Source of the DNA: Boesenbergia rotunda
Taxonomy: Eukaryota; Streptophyta; Magnoliopsida; Zingiberales; Zingiberaceae
Assembly (NCBI GenBank): GCA_024364735.1
Contig: JAGFNQ010002314.1
Coordinates: forward strand, 1 to 64,000
Direction: 5' to 3'
DNA length: 64,000 nt
Shown here: positions 56,991 to 64,000 of the stretch, piece by piece
How positions within the stretch are numbered: the stretch's first letter is position 1
Layout of the letters: each line of letters begins with the position of its first letter
Notes under the pieces: generated by a model
Database searches by the model: none
What the model saw: only the letters and a program-made list of their open reading frames with translations
What the model was told of the DNA's origin: nothing
Translations under genes and position numbers: made by a program

Positions 56991-57273
56991 AGGGAGTTAC
57001 GAGTTTTAGGTTAATTTTCTCCCAACCTAGCGGCGCCGACGCCCTCCCTCACGCACGCGACCTCTCCTCTTCCTCTCTTGCGTTTTCTTCATCTTCTCCT
57101 CTTCTTTTGCCGCCCAAGACAAAGGGGAAGCCAAGGGAAGGTCTCAAGAGGCCCTATTTCTACGGGGACCCTCGTAGACGCGAGGAGAACGCCAAGAAGC
57201 AAGAAGAACGTTGTAGTTCGACGTTCTCTCGGGAATTTCAGATTTTATTCGTAAGAAAAACCTAGCGCAGGAT

Positions 57274-58126
57274 GTAAGTATCCCTCACCTGCAGTATAAG
57301 TAGTTTCGATTGACGTTTCGTATGTTTTAATTCCTTATATGTAGGTTCTACGATTAGAAATCGTAAATCATGAACAAGCACGCACGTTAGGTGTTTGTTA
57401 AAATGTTCAGTTCAGTTAATGTATAGAAAGCATTAAAGTATAGAAATTCTTGCTCCAGTTTATGATTGGGACCAAGGTCCAATGGGATGGGCTCCTAGTT
57501 GCCCCTAGGTTTAGATAACCTAGTAAAAGCAAGAATCAGAAGAGAAAAAGGAAAGTATAAAAGAACTATTTTATTTTCAGTTGGCATTGTACCGGACTTC
57601 GGTCTAGGGATAGGCTCCAAGTTGCCTCTAGGTTTAGATAACCTAGTATGGGATGGGCTCCTAGTTGCCCCTAGGTTTAGATAACCTAGTAGAACCCTAA
57701 TGGATTCGGGATTTGCTACCTCGGGTTTATTAGGGATGCGCGCACAGTTGGTACATTGCCGGGCCCACAGCAGTTGATTATTATTTTCACCTACTATATG
57801 TATTTAGTTTTCAGAAATTTATATTAGCATATGGTGAATTTAATAATTAGTTTTATGTTAGTTAGTTTCAGTTCCAGTTCAGATATGTATGCCATGCTAT
57901 AGCTTACATTTCAGTTTTAGTTCAGTATGTGTCATGTCTCAGTTATATGCCATGACACTCTATGATATGTATTTTAGCATGAGCCTAGCATGATTACTTT
58001 TGGATATTAGCATGTATGTGCATAGCATGTTTTACAAAAGCATAATTCGAGTTTTCATGGTTTTGTGAGGCTAGATGGTACTTACTAAGCTTTATGCTTA
58101 TTAGTTTGCATTTCCTTATACTGCAG
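57274..58126 (+). other. Predicted LTR intron in TEK-C
   Basis: CAGGAT/GTAAGTATCCCTC at 57274. CTTACTAAG at 58081, then GTTTGCATTTCCTTATACTGCAG/ATATAGG ending at 58126. 853 bases, 291 after the TATA box. The best-formed example because TATA, donor, branch-like site and acceptor are all near consensus. Confidence 0.55.
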
Positions 58127-58943
58127 ATATAGGTAAAGGAAAGCACTAGTAGCGGAGGCGGCGGGCTTGATGCAAAGTGTGTGTGATGGTGGAGTTGGAA
58201 TAAAAGTCTTCGGAACTTGCAAAGCATAGAAATAGTTTTTATTATGCTTCTTTAGTTATTCCGTAATATATTATGTGAACCATGTATGAACTTAATTAGA
58301 CTTGTATTCGTGGTGCCTAGTATGCTTCTTTAGTTTTCTTGTTTATGCTTCTTTAGTTATTTCGCGATATATTATGAGAACCATGTATTAACCTGTTTAG
58401 ACTCGTTATTTGTGGTGCCTAGTATATTAAAGTAGTTTATTTACCTGTGTTAATACTTTCTTAGCTAATGTTGAATGATATGAGTTACTACTTATAATAT
58501 GGTAATTTAGATCCATACTTTAGCTTTAGAGATAAGAACTTGATACTTTTGATTTACATGCTAAATACATAGGAGATGCTTGTTTTAAGATATATGCACC
58601 ATATAGAATGACATGTAGTAGCTAAGAATGCCCTTAGATATGAATAATGAATGGTTTCAATAAGAAGTTGATACAAACTTGGCACGGTTACGTTTATGCT
58701 TTTACATATCGTTGTTGAGATTCCTACCAAGCTTATAAAATTAAAGTTTTTGTTTTATTTTGGGTAAATTAGTACTTTCAGCATGTTTATGAATTGTTAG
58801 TTCAGTAAATAGCGAAATAAGAAATTTTAAATTCTCCCAGTTGCTTTAGTATTATCATAAATCAGTAATTAATCAGTTAGTCAGTCAGTAGTTAGTAGCG
58901 ATCCGCCTTGAAGCTTAGTACCAGAAGGAGGGTCGTATCAGAG

Positions 58944-58955
58944 TGGTATCAGAGC
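58944..58955 (+). other. TEK-C primer-binding site (tRNA-Met)
   Basis: TGGTATCAGAGC three bases after the LTR end. Confidence 0.95.
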
Positions 58956-59198
58956 AAGTTCCATCTTTCCTCCTCACACACATCAGCATCAAACCTGCAG
59001 CTTCCAAGTAAGAGAATCTCTCACATTACCATATTTTCTTGCTTTCAGATTTATAGTATTTAGATGTTATTCATGCTATCTGTTTTCTAGTCAGTTCTTG
59101 TTTACATTTAACGGAAGCATGTTTAATACCTTAGTTTATATCTGATAGCATGTTTTTAGAATTAGAATATGAACTGTATGTCCTCTGTCATTTAGATA
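58956..59198 (+). other. TEK-C leader
   Basis: T-rich untranslated sequence between primer site and gag start. Nothing else seen. Confidence 0.6.
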
Positions 59199-60130
59199 AT
59201 GGCCAGAGGACGCCCAACTAGAAGGGCACCAGCTACTGAGCCTCCATAGGAGGCAACTGATATAGTGACTCCACCTAATCTCGTGGAGATAGTGGCTCAG
59301 CTCTAGAGACAGATAGTTGAGCAGCAATAAGAGATAGCCACTTTAAAGGCTAATTAGTAAACCACACTTATTGCTACGCCAGGACCAAATGTGGAAACCC
59401 CAATAGTGATAGAGGTTCCACCTAGAGCATCAATCCCACCAATAGCACCAGAAGCCCCAGCAGTAGGGGCTAGAAGAGAAGCATATCTGGTTCAGTGGCA
59501 GAAGCTCAAACCAGAGACCTTTTCAGGCACTAGTGAACCATGGGATGCACAAGCCTGGTTCAAAACCCTGGAGAGTACCATGGAGCTTCTAGACTGGCCA
59601 GAACAAGAGAAAGTGAAGTGCGCCTCTTTCTGTCTAGCAGGAGATGCTAGAATATGGTGGGAAAGGGTGATGGCCAAGCGAGACATAAATCAGATGACGT
59701 GGGCCAACTTCGAAGCTGAGTTCTTCAAAGAATTCTTTCATATGTGGGTTACTAATCAACATTATGATGAATTCACTGAATTTCATCAAGGTAACCTATC
59801 AGTAGAGGAAGCTGTGAAGATATTCAACAGGTTGGCGCGTCTGTGTCCCGAATTAGTCAGCATCGAACGAGAGCGAGTCAGGCTAATGCTCAAGATGCTA
59901 AGGCCAGAAATAGCATTGAATGTGGCTAGCGGCGTTCATAGGTCGCAAACCTCAGAAGAACTAGTTAGCAGTGCTCTGATCACCGAGCACTACCTGAACA
60001 GCATGCAACAGCAGAAGTCAGTCATTATAGGATGTAAAGGTCAAGGCAGTTCAGGAACTCAGAAACCCCAAGGCGTTCACAGAGAAGTTAACTATACCTC
60101 CAGATGTACTCAGTGGCCAATTCTTAACCA
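59199..60130 (+). pseudogene. TEK-C gag with five stop codons at Gln positions
   Basis: ATG at 59199 (MARGRPTRRAPATEPP), the start shared with the TEK-D leader frame. In the same frame TAG 59247, TAG 59304, TAA 59328, TAG 59355 and TAA 59358 interrupt the N-terminal region, then it is open from 59391. Retrotrans_gag domain about 59500-60000: KLKPETFSGTSEPWDAQAW, ARIWWERVMAKRD, NFEAEFFKEFF, SVEEAVKIFNRLARLCPELV. The CCHC zinc knuckle is missing after SSGTQKPQGVH near 60080. Confidence 0.9.
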
Positions 60131-60435
60131 CCATACCTTTAGGAGAGATTATGACATCCACGCACTGACTCCGTGCAGTGCCAGTCAGTATAGCAAGCAG
60201 AGAGCTGTATGGTAATCTGATAGTACTAGATATGACAGATTATGATGTCATTTTTGGAATGGACTTCCTAATCAAGTACGGTGCCTCCATAGAATGTCGT
60301 AAAAGGAAAGTCATATTCCAACCTGAAGAAAGAGTGCAGTTTGAATACATCGGAGAACCCAAGAGAAAAGCCAAGAAATTTCTCTCAGCTTTAAAAGCAC
60401 AGAAACTGCGGGATTCAGATGTACCGGATTTCTAG
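60131..60435 (+). pseudogene. TEK-C protease remnant
   Basis: From FLTTIPLGEIM (near 60120, one TGA at 60168 where Arg is expected) through VPVSIASREL, LIVLDMTDYDVIFGMDFL and the linker to 60435. The catalytic D(S/T)GA is absent, as in TEK-D. A frameshift pair near 60425 and 60470 separates it from RT. Confidence 0.85.
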
Positions 60436-62138
60436 CACATGTAGTCAATACTGAACAAGAGAAAGACCAAAAAGCTAGAAGAGGTCCCAGTGGTATGTGA
60501 CTACCCAGCAGTCTTCCCTGATGAGTTACCAGGCTTAGCACCAGACAGGGAGATAGAGTTTGAGATAGATCTCATTCCAGGTACCAATCCCATTTCAAAA
60601 GCACCATACCGTATGGCTCCAGCAGAATTAAGAGAACTTCAGGAGCAACTACAAGAGCTGCTCAACAAGGGCTTTATATGCCCTAGTCATTCACCTTGGG
60701 GAGCTCCTGTATTGTTCGAGAAGAAGAAAGACGGGTCCATGCGCTTGTGTATAGATTACCGGGCCTTGAATCAAGTCACCCTCAAGAACAAGTACCCCTT
60801 GCCAAGAATTGACGACTTATTTGATCAGCTAAAGGGAGCAACAGTGTTCTCAATAATTGACTTGAGATCGGGATATCACCAGGTGAAAGTCAAGGAAGGT
60901 GACATCCCCAAGACAGCTTTCAGAACAAGATACGGACACTATGAGTTTGTAGTTATGTCTTTTGGCGTAACGAACGCTCCAGCGACTTTCATGGACCTCA
61001 TGAACAGAGTGTTCCGAGAATATTTTGATAAGTTTGTTATCGTCTTCATCGATGATATTCTGATATATTCCAGGACTCAGAAGGAACACGCAGAACACCT
61101 GAAAACAGTGTAAGAAATTCTTCAGCGGAGCCAACTCTATGCGAAATTCTCCAAGTGCGAGTTTTGGATCGATCAGGTGTCTTTTCTGGGTCATATCATC
61201 TCCAAGGATGGTGTGATGGTAGACCCCAGCAAAATAGGAGCAGTAAGTAATTGGGCTAGACCGAAGAATGCCAGTGAGATCAGAAGTTTTCTGGGTCTAG
61301 CCGGTTACTACAGGAAGTTTGTAGAGGATTTCTCCAGAATAGCCTCCCCACTGACAGCTCTTACCAGAAAGAACAGAAAGTTTCAATGGACAGAGGACAG
61401 CGAGAACAGTTTTATAGAATTAAAGAGAAGATTGACTAGTACCCCCATCCTGACTCTTCCCGAGACCACTGACAGCTTTGACATATATAGTGATGCGTCT
61501 AAATTAGGACTTGGAGCAATGCTGATGCAGAATGGCAAGGTTATTGCCTATGCCTCTAGACAACTCAAGGATTATGAGAAGAATTACCCTACCCATGACC
61601 TTGAGCTAGCTGCAGTAGTGTTCGCTCTCAAGATTTGGAGGCATTACTTATACGGAGCCCAGTGTAGGATTTTCACAGATCATCAGAGTCTAAAGTATTT
61701 CTTTACTCAGAAGGATCTGAACATGAGACAACGCAGGTGGCTTGAGCTAGTCAAGGATTATGACATTGACATCCTCTACCATCCAGGTAAAGCTAATAAG
61801 GTGGCAGATGCACTTAGCAGAAAATCTAGTGCCACCCTACTAGCTTTGTCCACGATGTCACAGCCCCTTCGGAAAGAGTTATCAGAGTTCGGACTGGAAA
61901 TTTTAGTTGGGCAGCTCTCCACTTTGACATTAGTGTCCACCCTGATTGAAGACATCCAGACAGCACAGGATCAAGATCCTGACCTTCAGAAAATCAAGCA
62001 AGGGATGACAGAAGCCGAAAATGGAGAATTTCGCCTAACAGATAATGGGACACTGTACTACGGTGACCGCTTATGTGTTCCGAACCAAGAAGAGCTCCGA
62101 AGGAAGATCCTAGAGGACGCACATAGATCTCCTTATGC
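60436..62138 (+). pseudogene. TEK-C pol: RT and RNase H, cut by TEK-G
   Basis: RT frame open from 60490 to 61112 with FIDDILIYS near 61045. One stop (TAA 61111-61113) follows, then the same frame continues through YAKFSKCEFWIDQVSFLGHI. RNase H has SDASKLGLG near 61490 and TDHQSLKYFF near 61675, and all four acidic residues appear intact. The frame ends at AHRSPYA (about 62133) just before the integrase zinc finger, where TEK-G begins. CDYPAVFPDELPG and the rest match TEK-D pol closely. Confidence 0.93.
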
Positions 62139-62365
62139 TGTAGCGACCCGCCTTCTCTGCCTCAGACGGATCGTTACTTGTCTCTACTTCTCGACTCTAA
62201 TGCACGACTAAAGAATGCGGAAATCTTTTTTTTCTTCTCAATTTAAATCTATCTATGATATACTAACTCTAATAGTCATGCATGATACCATGTCACACTT
62301 TCTTCCTCAAAAACTCCTAAGATGAAACTTATTGAAACTTGCCTCGCCCAACTCCACTTTCGGGT

Positions 62366-62398
62366 ATCAGTCGACTGATATTGTATCAGTCAACTGAT
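62366..62398. repeat. Palindrome pair with 9-base spacing (TEK-G LTR)
   Basis: ATCAGTCGACTGAT, then ATCAGTCAACTGAT. The CAGTCGACTG and CAGTCAACTG cores are separated by 9 bases (ATATTGTAT), as in TEK-D. Confidence 0.75.
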
Positions 62399-63047
62399 AG
62401 GCCTGAAAACAGAATTTTTAGATTTCGGCACTTGCTTCAAAACTCCACCAAACCTATACTTTCGAGCCAAATAGAATCATGACACCATTTCTATACTCTA
62501 GGCCAGTTTTCCAATCAATTTAGCCAATCAAAATGAATCCATAAACTTGTAATTAGGACTTTTGCGGAAGGAAATAAGCTATTCAAGGTTATATGAACTT
62601 TAACAATAGAGTGTGTACCAATCTTGACTCCTATGCATTCATAACACCAAATACATGTTCTATAACCTTGCTAATATTTAAGCAATAAAACTTGATTCAA
62701 AGAGAAATTAATACTATCTTGGCACATGCATCTATATTTCTAACAAAGTATCAATATTTCCAACTACTCACACTTCTACTCATCTAATGCCATCATAAGG
62801 ATATATATGCTAAATGAAATAACATGAAATCTTCACCCTAAGAAATTGAGCATGTAAAACTATTCAAAGCTTAAATGTTTGCTAAACTCCATAAAGCTAG
62901 AACTTGAAATTTGAATAAACTATAACATTGTAATTCAAATAACTAAGTTGTCTCGTCTCAAAGATCTCTCCAAAATCAGCCACCACACACACTTTACTCA
63001 GCACCGCCTCGTCGCCTTCCTTCAGAATTGCTTGCCTTTACCTTTAT

Positions 63048-63842
63048 CTACAGTAAGAGGAAATGCAACTAGTAAGCAAAAAGCTTAGTAAGTACTATCT
63101 AGCTCACAAAATCTCGAAATGTGCAAACATGCTTCTTGAACAATATGAAAATCATATGAGATACTTATATGCTTGAAAGAAAACTAAGAACATGTATAAC
63201 TCAAAACATGCATACTCAAGCATTAATAAATCTCAACTTGCTTTTCTTGGCTCAACTTGAAACTTTAGCTATTCTTTAACTTTTTGAAAACTCTTTAAAC
63301 TTTAGAAACTTTGCTAAAGCATATACTTGAAAATAATAATCACTTGGATCCACTGAAGACGTAAGTACCATCTGATGCGCGTTCCCTAAAAGGTTGGGGT
63401 AGCGAGCCACCAATCCTAATAGAGCAGACCTTGGTCTACCAGGGCCAAGACCTTGGAATTGGACACCTGGATTTCTTTAACGACGCCCTTGGACGCCGGG
63501 TACTGGCCTTAGAAAATAAAATAGCTTTTCTTTCTTTTCTTTCTTATCTGTAAATGCCTTGGCATTTTCTCGAGCACCTTGCGTGCTAAAATCCCTAAGT
63601 CTTGACTTTTGGGGATTTCTTAAGGCCTTGGCCTTTTCTTTTCTTATCTTTATCTTCTCTTTTCTTTTCTCATAGCTTTTCTTGGACCCTAACTCACATA
63701 GGGTACTTAATCAACATATATAAGCATATAATGAACTAAGATCACATGCAAAAACTCAAACAAAAAGGAAATATCTTTTTAAAAACTTTTAAGGAAATTC
63801 TTGCGGAAAAACCGCCTCTTACTGCAGGTGAGCAGTACTTAC
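63048..63842 (-). other. Predicted LTR intron in TEK-G
   Basis: On the - strand CAAT/GTAAGTACTGC at 63842. CTTACTAAG, GCTTACTAGTTGC, then TTTCCTCTTACTGTAG/ATAAAGG ending at 63048. 795 bases, the shortest of the set. Confidence 0.5.
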
Positions 63843-64000
63843 ATTGATATCTTGGACTTACAACCAAGATTGACGTCTAGGACTCGGGAGAAACTTGAGA
63901 TCTCGGAGAATTCTTCGCGCCTACGCGTTCTCCTCGTCGAGACGAATACAACGCTCCGCTTTCTTGATCCCTCCTTGGCCGGCGCCCCTTGGAAGAGAGA

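Larger units (their letters stand above)
56722..58940 (+). repeat. TEK-C 5' LTR (2219 bp)
   Basis: TGTAACGCC start; ends GGGTCGTATCA, three bases before the primer site. The last bases differ from the GTTACA of related LTRs. 57477-57691 holds three copies of a 43-bp unit (GGGATGGGCTCCTAGTTGCC, CTAGGTTTAGATAACCTAGT), the last two adjoining. TAGGTTTAGATAACCTA is itself an inverted repeat. Confidence 0.9.
56722..62138 (+). mobile_element. TEK-C: Tekay/Del-like gypsy element, 5' part, cut by TEK-G
   Basis: 5' LTR 56722-58940, tRNA-Met primer site, gag, protease remnant, RT and RNase H, then TEK-G inside pol at 62139. Integrase and 3' LTR lie beyond the window. Inserted in ATH-B after GACCC. Close to TEK-D in protein sequence but its LTR is clearly different. 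Confidence 0.92.
62139..64000 (-). repeat. TEK-G LTR (partial, runs off the window)
   Basis: TGTAGCGACCCGCC start. Reads on the - strand, as shown by CTTACTAAG and the splice-like signals. Related to the TEK-D LTR in layout (palindrome pair, GAGCACCTTGCGTGC, GCGCGTTCCC/GGGGTAGC module) but diverged in sequence. The 62139 end can fold as GTAGCGACCCG/CGGATCGTTAC. The rest of the element, if any, lies to the right. Confidence 0.85.

Noticed and set aside
1..64000. CRISPR array, rRNA or bacterial-type operon
   Set aside because: No regular spaced repeats with unique spacers and no rRNA core sequence. All repeats are explained by LTR elements.

Overview
The window is a block of nuclear DNA from a flowering plant with a large, repeat-rich genome. 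The species cannot be told from the sequence, and I found no convincing host gene. The evidence for a plant is Ty1/copia polyproteins, Ty3/gypsy pol with a chromodomain-like tail, primer-binding sites for plant initiator tRNA-Met (TGGTATCAGAGC) and tRNA-Asp type (TGGCGCCGTTGCCGGGG), and GTAAG/GCAG splice-like signals. Almost every base belongs to an LTR retrotransposon, and the elements sit inside one another like nested brackets. Several boundaries are fixed by 5-bp target-site duplications (TSDs) that I could read directly.

Layout. COP1 (copia, + strand; decayed pol 1-2445, 3' LTR 2462-8551) is inserted in COP2. Its LTR carries a solo LTR, T1 (3395-7247, - strand, TSD AACAT). COP2 (SIRE-like copia, - strand, 8552-10247 and 16826-17468) is split by COP3 (10248-16820, - strand, TSD GTTTC), a gag-only non-autonomous copia. 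17469-19808 is unassigned. ATH-B (Athila-like, - strand; LTR 19809-21669, interior 21670-23145 and 55333-56721) is split by ATH-A (23146-55332, + strand, TSD ATTCT). ATH-A contains solo LTR T4 (27360-29905, TSD TTATT) and an Athila-like solo LTR S5 (31102-40559, TSD CTCCT). S5 holds solo LTR T2 (33979-40199, TSD TTTAT), which holds solo LTR T3 (36887-39538, TSD GTTCA). The 3' LTR of ATH-A holds a full-length Tekay/Del-like gypsy element, TEK-D (45365-54775, - strand). ATH-B is cut at 56722 by TEK-C (gypsy, + strand), whose pol is cut at 62139 by the LTR of TEK-G, which runs off the window. The deepest chain is ATH-B > ATH-A > S5 > T2 > T3.

How the parts work together. None of the elements looks fully competent. 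TEK-D has an open 975-residue RT-RNase H-integrase frame, but its gag is full of TAG codons and its protease active site and zinc knuckle are missing. ATH-A and ATH-B carry no pol. They encode instead a glutamine/phenylalanine-rich segment (seen in ATH-A) and an acidic protein built of 27-residue repeats (seen in both). COP3 keeps gag and LTRs but replaces pol with AT-rich DNA holding a series of large hairpins whose arms vary together.

The most interesting signals are non-coding and recur between element families: (1) paired 9-10 bp palindromes separated by exactly 9 bases in a copia LTR and in two gypsy LTRs; (2) a TATA box, 5' splice site and branch point/3' splice site in the same order in all the Tekay-like LTRs, which suggests an intron inside the LTR; (3) antisense tRNA-like A-box/B-box blocks just upstream of the TATA box in the same LTRs; (4) two arrays of covarying hairpins in COP3; (5) the repeat protein of the ATH family. 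All family assignments and boundaries come from reading by eye; no database search was made.
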